From contig NZ_JBFEFI010000001.1 of NCBI RefSeq assembly GCF_040717535.1, positions 1,197,986-1,261,985 on the forward strand: a stretch of DNA of 64,000 bases. Reading direction: 5' to 3'. Within the stretch, counting starts at the first letter, position 1; the number at the start of each line of letters is the position of its first letter. The notes beneath the pieces were generated by a model. It ran no database searches. It saw nothing but the letters and a program-made list of their open reading frames with translations, and was not told the DNA's origin. Shown here in pieces: positions 1 through 8,937 of the stretch. Both the position numbers and the translations under genes were made by a program. Origin of the DNA: Thalassoglobus sp. JC818 (GTDB lineage Bacteria; Planctomycetota; Planctomycetia; Planctomycetales; Planctomycetaceae).

Positions 1-172
1 AGCATCAGTCCCCAACCCAGTTGCGAATGCTTCCTCACGTTCTTCAATCCCATTGGATGACCTACTCTCAGGCAGTTTGTTTTTCGCTCTGTTCGTTGAA
101 TCATCCGAAAGCTGTTTCCGCCCGGATGAAAGTTTCAGGAGATGACTCGATCAGAAACTTGTGAGATCATTC

Positions 173-1000
173 CTAGAATGAAACAGTCTCGCCGCCGTCG
201 ATCGTGCCGAGTGCCTGATAAACGTCGACATCCATGTTTTCGGCAAAGAAGTCGACGTGCCCATCCCCCAAGGCAAAGTGCATCCCACCCGGATGTCGGC
301 TTGCGAAGAAGGAGTGATTGATTCTGGTCGAGCTCGACACAGCTAGATGAGGGATCGAATTATTGACCCATTCGTCAATGAATGTCACTTTCCCGACCCA
401 GCTGGAAGTTTTGTCTTCGTTGTAAGTGGAGTCGCGCTGGTAAATGCTTTCTCCCAGCATGAACGACGAAGAAAGTCCATCCGTAACATCTCCGAATGTC
501 ACATCCGAGAGCTCGCTGAGCATCGATTCGACACCGAGGTAATTGCCAGCCCCAACCTTTACGCCATCACCAGATGAGCTTCGCACGACAACCGTCGTGG
601 GACCGGCATCGCTGGGACAAAGAGTGAAAGGCAACGGCGTGTCGATCACATCCCGATTTGCCCCGACAGCGTTATTCGTGTTGAAATCGACCTTCGAGTA
701 CAACGCTCCCTGGTCCACATAGGGGAGAATCATCGTCCCCCAGCCCCACCCGGAGACTGGGCGGAATGAGCTTCCAAAGTTGATTGTCCCGGACGGAAGC
801 ACTCGATGAGCATCGTGATAGTTGTGGAGTGCGAGAGCGAGTTGGCGGAGACTCGATTTACACTGAGTTCGTCTCGACGCTTCCCGCGCACTTTGAACAG
901 CTGGCAAGAGCAGAGCGATCAAGAGACCGATGACCGCGATCACAACCATCAATTCGATCAGTGTGAACCCAAAACGTCTGCCAATTCCTCCACGTCGCAT
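173..1000 (-). CDS. DUF1559 type II pseudopilin-like protein
   Basis: The N-terminus has a short basic leader followed by a prepilin cleavage/methylation motif, GFTLIELMVVIAVIG, with the conserved Glu at +5 and a hydrophobic helix. This is followed by the planctomycete DUF1559 hallmark (LLPAVQSAREASRR, then a Cys and LALHNYHD). The C-terminal GGMHFALGDGHVDF block is also typical of DUF1559. The protein should be exported by a type II/IV-pilin-like route and sit in the envelope; the role of DUF1559 proteins is not established. I chose the ATG at 1000 over upstream GTG codons (to 1042) because it follows GGTGAG and starts just before the basic leader. The length of 275 aa is normal for the family. 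Genomes of this group carry many paralogues. Confidence 0.93.
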   Translation of the reverse strand: MRRGGIGRRFGFTLIELMVVIAVIGLLIALLLPAVQSAREASRRTQCKSSLRQLALALHNYHDAHRVLPSGTINFGSSFRPVSGWGWGTMILPYVDQGALYSKVDFNTNNAVGANRDVIDTPLPFTLCPSDAGPTTVVVRSSSGDGVKVGAGNYLGVESMLSELSDVTFGDVTDGLSSSFMLGESIYQRDSTYNEDKTSSWVGKVTFIDEWVNNSIPHLAVSSSTRINHSFFASRHPGGMHFALGDGHVDFFAENMDVDVYQALGTIDGGETVSF

Positions 1001-1123
1001 CGAACTCACCCGCACTGGGCCATTTTCATGGTTTCTCTGCACTCGCCCGAACGATCAGCCAAGGCTTCTGTTCTGATTGCTTGTGCAAATTTGCGATGAC
1101 CGTTTCGAAAGATGCAATAAAGC

Positions 1124-1162
1124 AACAGAGGTGTCAGGAAACTGCTTCCTGACACCTCTGTT
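1124..1162. repeat. Perfect 17-bp inverted repeat (hairpin)
   Basis: Arms AACAGAGGTGTCAGGAA (1124-1140) and its exact reverse complement (1146-1162) flank a 5-nt loop. It lies between two minus-strand genes, downstream of the small secreted protein and upstream of the pseudopilin. No U-tract follows on either strand, so it resembles a REP-type palindromic unit more than an intrinsic terminator. It could still stabilise or attenuate the transcript coming from 1256-1678. Confidence 0.8.
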
Positions 1163-1255
1163 ATCGTCTTCAATTCCCTTCTGACTTGCAAGAAGGGTCT
1201 GTGAATCCCACGAGTCTGAATGACTCAGGATGCACAGGTCGCGCAATCGGTCCGA

Positions 1256-1678
1256 CTATGTGTCGAAGCCGTAGAAATCGTCAACTTCGAAGCGGTTCGA
1301 GTAACGAAGGCGACCGTGCTTGTTGACAACCAATTTTGAACGATTGATGTCGATGTCAGCACCGAAGTAGTAGTAAGCTTGATCTTCGATGACGGAATCG
1401 AGGAATGGATCGTTTTTCAGTTTGAGGCGACGATCTGAATCGTTTTCGACCCAACCGCGAGCTTTTGCGTGCCCCTTGCCGTTACGAGTGTTGACAACAA
1501 CTTTGATTGTTGCGTAACCGTCAGCGTATTCGTCGTATTCGATTTGTCCGTAGTAATCGACGTAAAACGGAAGATAGATATCGACTGTTTCACGAATTTT
1601 GTTGCCGCCGGCGAAAGTAACACCTGCCACCATTGCGACTGCCAGCGTCAAAGCTGCCAACCCTTTGTAACTCTTCAT
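1256..1678 (-). CDS. Small secreted protein of unknown function
   Basis: A 140-aa protein with a clear Sec signal peptide (lysine start, LAALTLAVAMVAGVTFAGG, predicted cleavage near residue 24). The mature part is rich in Tyr and Asp (VDYYGQIEYDEYADGYA) and has no Cys. I recognise no domain; the alternating pattern suggests a small beta-rich fold. The ATG at 1678 is preceded by AAGGGG at about 9 nt. It stands alone between ltaE and the pseudopilin, with the 1124-1162 hairpin downstream of its stop. Confidence 0.82.
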   Translation of the reverse strand: MKSYKGLAALTLAVAMVAGVTFAGGNKIRETVDIYLPFYVDYYGQIEYDEYADGYATIKVVVNTRNGKGHAKARGWVENDSDRRLKLKNDPFLDSVIEDQAYYYFGADIDINRSKLVVNKHGRLRYSNRFEVDDFYGFDT

Positions 1679-1849
1679 CTTCTTCTACCCCTTGTGAAAA
1701 TCTTGAAGTTCATCACCAGACAGGCCTCAGTGCTCCTCCTTCACCGCGGTCCTGATGGATACGTAGATGAGTTTACTTCTTGTCGAACATGAGTCAAGCA
1801 CGTAGAATAGGGAATTTGAGTTAACGTTTCGTTCTGTGTTCATCTGGCA

Positions 1850-2905
1850 TCATTGCAACGATGCTTCCACGCAACACGACTTCACCGCCTGCACGGCTTG
1901 TTCAATCTGCTTGACGTCCACACCGAGGTGTGTGCAGGCTCGTAATCGATTCGGCCCCGAAACGGCGTACAACCGGACTCCCCGAGAGGCGAGGCGTGCC
2001 TCAAGATCCAATGCGGAGATTTTTTTCGGGTCCGTGTGAAAGAAGACGAGGTTGGTCTCAACGTCGTCTCTGGAGATACTGATTTCGGGGATTTCCGCCA
2101 ATCCAGCTGCCAGCTTCTGGGCGTTCTCATGGTCTTCCTTCAATCGATCGATGTGATTTTCGATCGCATAAATCGCCGCCGCTGCGACGATGCCAGCCTG
2201 CCGCAGTCCTCCGCCCAACACTTTTCGAGCTCTTCGGGCACGGGCGACGGTTGATTTGTCTCCGACCAGGATTGAGCCCATCGGACACCCGAGCCCTTTC
2301 GAAAAGCAGATCGAAATACTGTCGACGTGTTCGGCGAGATCTCGCAATTGATATCCTCGGGCAACACAGGCATTGAACACTCTCGCTCCATCGAGGTGAA
2401 TCTTGAGATCCTGCTGGCGGGCCCATTCGCTGACTCGGGCGAATTCTTCAATGGGATAGGTGGTTCCTCCTCCCATGTTCGCCGAGTTTTCGAGACACAA
2501 TAAGCGTGTCGGAGCGTAGTGATCGTCATTCCGACGAACTCGGCCTTCGAGAACGTCCACGCTCAGCAACCCGCGATTGCCGCGCACCGTCCGAAGGGAA
2601 ACTCCCGAGATCAAAGAGGGTCCACCACTTTCGTAGTTGGCGATGTGGCCGGTTTCTTCAATCAGAACTTCGTCCCCTCGCTCGCAGTGAGCCCAGATCG
2701 CCATTTGATTCGACTGAGTTCCCGAACAACTGAAGACGGCCGCCGGCATGTTACACATGTCAGCGACCATTGCTTCGAGCCGATTGACGGTCGGGTCCTC
2801 TCCGACGACGTCGTCACCCACTTCCGCAGAGACCATTGCTTCCAGCATGGCAGGCGTCGGTTTCGTAAAGGTGTCGCTTCTGAGTTCAATGATCTGTTCG
2901 CTCAT
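1850..2905 (-). CDS. ltaE: Low-specificity L-threonine aldolase
   Basis: A PLP-dependent beta-eliminating lyase that cleaves L-threonine/allo-threonine to glycine and acetaldehyde. Visible family marks are the N-terminal ELRSDTFTKPTPAM, the PLP-pocket DGAR (about 172-175) and the Schiff-base lysine in FSKGLGCPMGS (about K203). The length of 351 aa is normal. The open frame extends 22 codons further upstream, but the ATG at 2905 matches the usual family start and follows GGGAG at about 10 nt. It is divergent from the Nudix gene, with a shared 160-bp promoter region. Confidence 0.95.
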   Translation of the reverse strand: MSEQIIELRSDTFTKPTPAMLEAMVSAEVGDDVVGEDPTVNRLEAMVADMCNMPAAVFSCSGTQSNQMAIWAHCERGDEVLIEETGHIANYESGGPSLISGVSLRTVRGNRGLLSVDVLEGRVRRNDDHYAPTRLLCLENSANMGGGTTYPIEEFARVSEWARQQDLKIHLDGARVFNACVARGYQLRDLAEHVDSISICFSKGLGCPMGSILVGDKSTVARARRARKVLGGGLRQAGIVAAAAIYAIENHIDRLKEDHENAQKLAAGLAEIPEISISRDDVETNLVFFHTDPKKISALDLEARLASRGVRLYAVSGPNRLRACTHLGVDVKQIEQAVQAVKSCCVEASLQ

Positions 2906-3066
2906 CTGTCCAACTCCCTGTCTCAAGCTGTGAGTTTTCCTTCGGATTGCGATACGATCATCGCGTTTCAATCATGAAAGTCGAACGGGATCGATTCGAA
3001 TGAGGGCTGTGTTGCGGTCAGCCCCACTTCCAGTCAGCACGATCTCGTTGAGGGATAGATATTCTG

Positions 3067-3510
3067 ATGTGCGATCCAGTTGAAGTGAAGTCGTGCGGAG
3101 TCCTGCTGGTGTGTGGAACTCCGATTCGATCTTTCCTGCTCATGAAGCACGCCGATCGATGGGACCTCCCCAAAGGGCACGTTGATCCGGGTGAGAATGA
3201 AATCGAATGCGCACTGCGGGAGATGGAAGAAGAGACGGGAATACTCCGAAAGCACGTGACGATCGATCCCGACTTTTGCGTTCGGCAACAATACTATGTC
3301 CAGTACGAACGCGATGGCGGACAAAAGAAGCTCAAAGAGTTGGTGATCTTTCTCGGGACGATTTCTGAACTACCCGAAATACTCCTCACCGAACATTTGG
3401 GCTTTGAGTGGTTCGATTGGAAACCACCGCATCACATTCAAGAGATGAGTATCGATCCGGTCCTGCGTGCTGTTGAACAGCATGTCAGTTCGAGAGAAAG
3501 TTCATCATAA
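3067..3510 (+). CDS. Nudix hydrolase
   Basis: A 147-aa single-domain protein with a complete Nudix box at residues 37-59 (G-x5-E-x7-REMEEETGI), the metal-binding catalytic helix of pyrophosphohydrolases. The segment before the box, DRWDLPKGH, and the downstream charged strand (QQYYVQYERDGGQKK) resemble the diadenosine-tetraphosphatase (Ap4A) branch. The exact substrate cannot be read from sequence. It is followed 116 bp later by the FAA-family gene on the same strand; the two may be cotranscribed. Confidence 0.9.
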   Translation: MCDPVEVKSCGVLLVCGTPIRSFLLMKHADRWDLPKGHVDPGENEIECALREMEEETGILRKHVTIDPDFCVRQQYYVQYERDGGQKKLKELVIFLGTISELPEILLTEHLGFEWFDWKPPHHIQEMSIDPVLRAVEQHVSSRESSS

Positions 3511-3626
3511 AGACGCTTACGCGAAGTCGCTCGTTCCAAACTTCACAAACTGTGACCAGTGCGGCTGGCCTTCCACAACTCTGACTCCTGCGTTTTCGCT
3601 GACACATTCCTTCAAGTTGGGAACTG

Positions 3627-4562
3627 ATGATGAGACTTTGCCGATTCGAATTTCACGGGACGGAAAAGATCGGGATCTACCAAGACGAGACCGTCCTGGA
3701 ACTGAAGAACCTGCAGCAAGAATTCGGCCTGAAAACTGATCATCGATTCACTCTCGTGGACTTTCTTCCGGGTGGGGAATTTCATTCACGATTGCAAACA
3801 CTGATGAAGGAGTCATCCAAATCGCTTGAGCTTGTCGAACACGTCCATTCAGAGATCAAACTCCTGGTCCCAATTCCGAATCCGTCGAAGCTTCTCCTGC
3901 TCGCTGGGAACTACGCGAAACATGTCGAAGAACGTGGTGACGTCTCTGAAGAGCGAGCCCGGACGTTTCCATATGTGTTCATGAAACCTCCCTCGACGAC
4001 ACTCACTCATCCGCATGGCCCTATTCAAATTCCGGCAGCTTCACCGGATCAGATTGATTGGGAACTGGAACTCGCAGTCGTCATCGGGCAGCATTGCTCA
4101 AATGTCAGCGAGGAGAACGCACTCGACTATGTCGCTGGCTACACGATCGTTAATGATATCACTGATCGGAAATTTCGTCCCAATCCGGGTCGAACCGAAC
4201 GGCCTCGCGATAAGTTCTTCGACTGGCTGCATGGCAAATGGCACGACACTTTCTGCCCGATGGGACCATGCATTACGTCTGCCACTGAAATTCCGGACCC
4301 GCAGTCTCTCGCGATGACTCTGCGGGTAAATGGCAACATTGAACAGGATGCGTCGACTTCTGAGATGGTCTTTCCCGTCGCATCTGTGATTTCTTTCATT
4401 TCGCAATTCGTCACATTGGAGCCGGGCGACATCATCTCGACAGGGACGCCAGCTGGTGTCGGGCACGCGAAAGAACGTTTCTTGCGTCCTGGGGACCATG
4501 TCGCGGGGACAATTGAGAAAATAGGTATCCTGGAGAACACCGTTGTCGCCTCTCCGGCATGA
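3627..4562 (+). CDS. Fumarylacetoacetate hydrolase (FAA) family protein
   Basis: A 311-aa protein with the catalytic FAH fold. The metal ligands are in place: E146 and E148 in WELELAVVIG, and D177 in VNDITDR. The C-terminal GDIISTGTPAGVGHA loop and FLRPGD strand are conserved. Family members hydrolyse or decarboxylate acyl-pyruvates and related 2-keto acids, and include hydroxyhepta-diene-dioate isomerases in aromatic catabolism. The substrate is not predictable here. Two adjacent ATG codons (3627, 3630) are possible starts. There is no catabolic cluster nearby, so a housekeeping acylpyruvase-type role is possible. Confidence 0.92.
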   Translation: MMRLCRFEFHGTEKIGIYQDETVLELKNLQQEFGLKTDHRFTLVDFLPGGEFHSRLQTLMKESSKSLELVEHVHSEIKLLVPIPNPSKLLLLAGNYAKHVEERGDVSEERARTFPYVFMKPPSTTLTHPHGPIQIPAASPDQIDWELELAVVIGQHCSNVSEENALDYVAGYTIVNDITDRKFRPNPGRTERPRDKFFDWLHGKWHDTFCPMGPCITSATEIPDPQSLAMTLRVNGNIEQDASTSEMVFPVASVISFISQFVTLEPGDIISTGTPAGVGHAKERFLRPGDHVAGTIEKIGILENTVVASPA

Positions 4563-4778
4563 ATTGCCGTTTTTACAATGACTGTAAATGATTTGCTCAA
4601 CTCGAAATGATTCACGTTGACCAATTCTTCAGCTTGTGCGAGATTTCCGGTCCCCGTGGGAAACAACCGTTCCCAAAACCCCCCTCAATGATTGAAAAAG
4701 AAGAGATTTGGCTGGCGGCGCGAGCCTGTTCATTTGTTGAAACATGCCCCCAGCTGAACGGAACCGCAAAGGAGTGCA

Positions 4779-5414
4779 GTGACCGTGAAGAGTATTCGAC
4801 CTTGGATGGCTGGTTTCGTGATGACCGCTGGATTGCTGATTGCAGCCAACACAGCGACAGCACAAGCTCCAGCAGCTGCCGGACAGAAACAATCAGCCGC
4901 CCACCAGGTTGGTCTGATTGACATGGCACACATTTTCAAGAACTACAACAAATTCAAAGCTGAAACTGAAGGACTCCAGAAAGCTGCGGAAGAAGCAGAA
5001 GCCAAAGCTCAGCAGATGGTTGCTGACATGAAGGCGATTCAGGGCCAAATGCAGGGTCTGACCGCGAACAGCCCAGATTACTCAACCAAAGAAGCTCAAC
5101 TGATCGAGCTGCAGACCAAACTCCAGACTTTCCAGCAGGTCGAACGACGTGACATCGTCCGTAAGCAGGCTGAAGTCTACAAGAAGATCTACCTCGAAGT
5201 TCAGAAGGCTGTCGCTCAGTACGCTTCTTACTACAACTACACATTGGTCATCCGCTTCAACCGTCAGGAAGTCTCTGGAGCTGCCGATCCTCAGCAGATC
5301 ATTCAGGGCATGAACCGACAGGTTGTCTGGCACCGTCCACAAGACGACCTGACCGACGTCATCCTGAAGTACCTCAACGATCAATACACCGCACAAGCAA
5401 ACGGCGGAAATTAA
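4779..5414 (+). CDS. OmpH/Skp-family periplasmic chaperone
   Basis: A 211-aa exported protein with a signal peptide ending at ATAQA, then VGLIDMAHIFKNYNKFKAE, the usual opening of the OmpH/Skp family. A long alanine/glutamate/glutamine-rich coiled coil covers roughly residues 60-125. Members hold unfolded outer-membrane proteins in the periplasm. The start is a GTG: AAAGGAG at 4768-4774 lies 4 nt before GTG 4779 and 10 nt before an in-frame GTG at 4785 (encoding MKSIRPW), so the second GTG may be the true start. A strong terminator follows at 5459. This supports an outer membrane together with the lpx genes elsewhere in the window. Confidence 0.9.
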   Translation: MTVKSIRPWMAGFVMTAGLLIAANTATAQAPAAAGQKQSAAHQVGLIDMAHIFKNYNKFKAETEGLQKAAEEAEAKAQQMVADMKAIQGQMQGLTANSPDYSTKEAQLIELQTKLQTFQQVERRDIVRKQAEVYKKIYLEVQKAVAQYASYYNYTLVIRFNRQEVSGAADPQQIIQGMNRQVVWHRPQDDLTDVILKYLNDQYTAQANGGN

Positions 5415-5458
5415 TTCGTTGACGAAGCAGACAGCACTGCTGCTTCAAACGGAATTCC

Positions 5459-5490
5459 ACCGGCAACTTTTCGAAGTTGCCGGTTTTTTT
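5459..5490 (+). terminator. Rho-independent terminator of the OmpH/Skp gene
   Basis: An 11-bp perfect stem (ACCGGCAACTT / AAGTTGCCGGT) is closed by a UUCG tetraloop and followed directly by seven T. It lies 45 bp after the stop codon of the OmpH/Skp gene. Confidence 0.96.
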
Positions 5491-5640
5491 ATGCGCTCAC
5501 GTCGGGCTGTCGATTCCGATTCCCAGACTTGTTTTTTCTTGAAGACGGCGAAGAATTTGCATCAATACACGAATGAGAGTCAATCACTGTCAATTTCGAT
5601 TTGATTGCTGCTTCCTCGAAACAAGTGACGGAATCACTCA

Positions 5641-6336
5641 ATGTTTATCCCTTCAATTGAATACCTGATTTTCCTTTCCCCTGCCTTCCTCCTGATGGCA
5701 TGGGCGCAGTGGAGAATCAAGTCGACGTATGCAAACGCCCTCAAAGTTCCTGCCAAAATGACGGGAGCAGAGGCAGCACGCAGCATTCTCGACGCAGCCG
5801 GTCTTCAAAACGTCGACATCGAACCGGTCCATGGACAGCTTTCCGATCACTACGATCCAAGCCATCGCGTCCTCAGGCTCAGCGAGCAGGTCTATTTCGA
5901 CCGAACGGCAGCGTCCGTCGGGATCGCAGCCCATGAGGCAGGACACGCGTTGCAGCATGCGCAAAACTACGGACCGCTCGTGATTCGAAATCTCGCTGTT
6001 CCGGCAGCTCAGTTCGGCCCGATGTGGTTCCTGCTGTTCTTCTTTCTCGGGATGTTCATTCCGAAATTCGGTGTCCCGTTGATGCTCGTGGGGATCGCCG
6101 GGTACGGCGCCGTCGCAGTGTTCCAGCTCATCAACCTTCCGGTCGAGTTCGACGCCAGCAATCGGGCCAAGCGTTTGCTTTCCGAAATGGGAATCGTCGA
6201 CAGCTACGGCAGTGACGCGGTCGCCAGCGTTCTCAACGCCGCAGCATGGACCTATGTCGCAGCGACGCTGCAATCGATTCTCATCGTGGCTTACTACCTA
6301 TTGAGGGTTCTCGGGACCGGCGGACGGGACGATTAG
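5641..6336 (+). CDS. YugP-like membrane zinc metallopeptidase
   Basis: A 231-aa integral membrane protein of the Zn_peptidase_2 (YugP) family. It has an N-terminal transmembrane helix (about 5-23), the zinc site AAHEAGHALQHA (H98, E99, H102), hydrophobic segments near 125-165, and a final helix near 210-230. NLPVEFDASNRAKRLL, a family block, is present. The physiological substrate is unknown. Its stop codon is part of a roughly 100-bp repeat also found after two other genes. Confidence 0.93.
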   Translation: MFIPSIEYLIFLSPAFLLMAWAQWRIKSTYANALKVPAKMTGAEAARSILDAAGLQNVDIEPVHGQLSDHYDPSHRVLRLSEQVYFDRTAASVGIAAHEAGHALQHAQNYGPLVIRNLAVPAAQFGPMWFLLFFFLGMFIPKFGVPLMLVGIAGYGAVAVFQLINLPVEFDASNRAKRLLSEMGIVDSYGSDAVASVLNAAAWTYVAATLQSILIVAYYLLRVLGTGGRDD

Positions 6337-6440
6337 AGCAAGTCGCTCTTTCCTGAGCACCCGCTTGCACTGTTTCATCAGTGAAAAGGGTGTGCTTGCT
6401 CGTGCGAGATCGTGCACACAAAATCAGAAAATGCTCTCGT
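6334..6440 (+). repeat. Stop-codon-anchored repeat, copy A
   Basis: Begins at the TAG of the YugP-like gene (TAGAGCAAGTCGCTCTTT) and runs about 105 bp. It aligns along its whole length with copy C (50360-50466) and over its first ~45 bp with copy B (8798). Internal pairing is visible: CACTG-TTTCAT-CAGTG, flanked by GCACCC / GGGTGTGC, and outer GAGCAAG / CTTGCTC. It probably forms a folded 3' UTR element. The rest of the gap up to the kinase gene (6441-6691) shows nothing I can name. Confidence 0.7.
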
Positions 6441-6691
6441 CTCCGATCGATTGGATCTCCGCTAAAGAATCCATCTCCAGCACTCACTTCGAATCGACAA
6501 CAGTTCGATCAGCCTCTTTGGTTGTGCATTCAGATGTCGATGGTAGATTTGTTGTGACGGAAAAGAATATCCCAGTCACACCGGGCTTAGTGAATTCACA
6601 CCGCGCGGATCATTTCATTCCTCAGTCCAGACGAGTCCTCCGCCACGAGCAATGGACTTTCGACGGGTGAACCCGGGCCACATCGAGAATC

Positions 6692-8800
6692 ATGCACCTT
6701 CATTGTCCTCACTGTCAAAACCCCATTGAGATCATTGAAGTTGATCAAAGCGTAGAAGTGACCTGCCCATCGTGTGGCAGCCACTTTTCCCCAACGCGAG
6801 TCGACGACTCGAAAGAAACGGTCGCCAACAACCGTGCCCGCGTCGGCGAAAAAATTGGTGCGTTTGAGTTACGTGAATGTGTCGGTTTCGGAGCATTTGG
6901 CTCCGTCTGGAAAGCTTGGGATTCCGAACTCGATCGTCTCGTTGCACTCAAAATTCCTCGCAAAGGACAACTCGACGAGAACGAGATCGAAAAGTTTCTG
7001 CGTGAAGCGAGAGCCGTCGCGCAGCTGAATCATCCGCACGTCGTCAAAGTCCATCAATCGGGGATCGATCGCGGAATCGTTTACATCGCCAGTGACCTCA
7101 TCGATGGAGTCACAATTGCCGAGCAACTTCGCGATTCGAAGTTCGACTTTCGTCAGTCGGCTGAACTCTGTTCGAAAATTGCTCGCGCGTTGCACCACGC
7201 TCATGAACGAGGAGTGATTCACCGAGACCTGAAACCGAGCAATATCATGCTCGACCTGTCTTTCGAGCCTCATCTTATGGACTTCGGCCTCGCAAAGCGT
7301 GAAGCGGGCGAAATCACGATGACTGTCGAGGGGCAAATCCTCGGAACCCCTGCCTACATGCCCCCGGAGCAGGCTTCAGGAGAGCCGAACACAGTCGACC
7401 GCCGCTCGGATGTTTACTCGCTGGGAGTTGTTTTCTACGAGATGCTCACCGGGGAACGTCCTTTTCGCGGCAACGAACGGCTCTTGATTTATCAGGTCCT
7501 AAATGAGTTTCCAGATCCACCACGCAAGAAGAATCGGCAGATCCCCAAGGACCTTGAAACGATCTGCTTGAAGGCCATCGACAAGTCTCCGGACCGTCGA
7601 TATCAGACTGCCGAAGAGTTCGCTAACGACTTACAGCGATTCGTCGACGGTGTTCCGATTCACGCCCGACCGGTCAGTTCCGTCGAGCGGATATCACGCT
7701 GGGTCCGTCGGAACGTGATGCAAACAATTGCACTCGTTTCGATTGTCGCGGCAATCATTGCCATCGCCGGGTTCGTGATCGTCGCCAACCGCGACACCAC
7801 GCTGCGGCACCGCGTGAAAGTCACTACGGACCCTCCCGGGGCGCGCGTCCGAATGATTCCGCTCGACCATCTTGCTCGCGAGCGTCCAGAGCAGGCGGTC
7901 ATTTCATCGGGCGTCACTCCGATTGTGATGAAAGTCAAACCGGCCTTTTATCGTATGCAGGTGGTGATCGATGATTACGGTTTCCATGACGTTTACCGAA
8001 CTGTTCCAGAGTTTCCGGAGAAAGATTACGCCCGAACTCTCTTTAAACACTTGAGCTGGGAAGTCGTCGATGGAACGGTCGAACTTCCCCCTGTCGAAGT
8101 TCCAGATCGATCAAGCCCCCCTGAAGGAATGACTTATATCGAAGGGGGAGTGTTGGAAATGCGGGACCGTCCCGGGTTAATTCGGGGCATCCCACCACTC
8201 ATCCTGCAGATTTTCCCACTTTACATGGAAACTCAAGAGACGACCTATCGTCGTTACAGGGAAGTCGGTTTCAACAGACCACATACAATCCAGTCGGCCG
8301 GACTCTATCCGCCTGATGACTTTCCAGTCGCGAGTATCAGTTGGGACGAAGCGATTCGCTTCGCCGAAAAAGCTGGACGCCGATTACCAACCGAAGAGGA
8401 ATACGAATTCGTCGCGACACAAGCTGGAGACCTCGAAACTCCCTGGGGAGGAGCACGCGACGATATTGATGCCTGGCCGTTTGGTCCTGTCGGAACTCCG
8501 GATTACGATCGGACCAGTCACGATCCTCCCATTCAGGGTCTCTATTCAGGAGTCGCCGAATGGACACTCTCCCCTTTCATCCGTGACTTCGCGAGCGATG
8601 GTCGCTTCCCTCAGTCTTTTATTGGTACATCCGTCAACTTTCGGGTAGTCCGGGGTGGCCCTTACTCTGTGACGAAAAAAGAGGTCAACCTCGACGAAAT
8701 CCGTGTCGGTCCACAGCAGCGATTCACACTCGACCGCAACGACAACGGAAGCGAAGGACTTGGTTTCCGATGTGTCGTCGACGCTCAAGCCCCCTTCTAG
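6692..8800 (+). CDS. Membrane Ser/Thr kinase with FGE-sulfatase-like C-terminal domain
   Basis: 702 aa. Order: N-terminal zinc ribbon (CPHC...CPSC, residues 5-28); eukaryotic-type kinase domain with ATP lysine in VALKI (K87), catalytic HRDLKPSN (177-184), DFG (197-199) and APE-like MPPEQA; one transmembrane helix (about 345-366); a PEGA-like segment (VTTDPPGARVRMI); and from about 477 a formylglycine-generating-enzyme/sulfatase-modifying domain (GMTYIEGG, VASISWDEAIRFAEKAGRRLPTEEEYE). The kinase faces the cytoplasm and the FGE-like domain lies across the membrane, probably as a sensor or ligand-binding module rather than an enzyme. This architecture recurs in planctomycetes. It is monocistronic; its stop codon starts repeat copy B. 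Confidence 0.93.
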   Translation: MHLHCPHCQNPIEIIEVDQSVEVTCPSCGSHFSPTRVDDSKETVANNRARVGEKIGAFELRECVGFGAFGSVWKAWDSELDRLVALKIPRKGQLDENEIEKFLREARAVAQLNHPHVVKVHQSGIDRGIVYIASDLIDGVTIAEQLRDSKFDFRQSAELCSKIARALHHAHERGVIHRDLKPSNIMLDLSFEPHLMDFGLAKREAGEITMTVEGQILGTPAYMPPEQASGEPNTVDRRSDVYSLGVVFYEMLTGERPFRGNERLLIYQVLNEFPDPPRKKNRQIPKDLETICLKAIDKSPDRRYQTAEEFANDLQRFVDGVPIHARPVSSVERISRWVRRNVMQTIALVSIVAAIIAIAGFVIVANRDTTLRHRVKVTTDPPGARVRMIPLDHLARERPEQAVISSGVTPIVMKVKPAFYRMQVVIDDYGFHDVYRTVPEFPEKDYARTLFKHLSWEVVDGTVELPPVEVPDRSSPPEGMTYIEGGVLEMRDRPGLIRGIPPLILQIFPLYMETQETTYRRYREVGFNRPHTIQSAGLYPPDDFPVASISWDEAIRFAEKAGRRLPTEEEYEFVATQAGDLETPWGGARDDIDAWPFGPVGTPDYDRTSHDPPIQGLYSGVAEWTLSPFIRDFASDGRFPQSFIGTSVNFRVVRGGPYSVTKKEVNLDEIRVGPQQRFTLDRNDNGSEGLGFRCVVDAQAPF

Positions 8801-8900
8801 AGCATGTTACTCTTTCCTGTGCGATCGCTTGCAAAGTCTCATCGCCGTCGCGTCCGGATAGTCAGCGAAAAGGAAATCGTCAGAGCACCGTGACGACTTC
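8798..8900 (+). repeat. Stop-codon-anchored repeat, copy B (diverged)
   Basis: Begins at the kinase stop codon (TAGAGCATGTTACTCTTTCC) and matches copies A and C over roughly 45 bp (…CTCTTTCCTGTGCGATCGCTTGCA…). It then appears interrupted before a short CAGCGAAAAGG stretch that resembles copy A again. It fills most of the gap between the convergent kinase gene and the secreted-protein gene. Confidence 0.6.
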
Positions 8901-8937
8901 AGCTCAAGCCGGTGCGCGGCGTTTTCGCGATTCTGAT

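Noticed and set aside
5653..6273. 206-codon minus-strand frame opposite the YugP-like gene
   Set aside because: The plus frame contains HEAGH and membrane helices of a known family.
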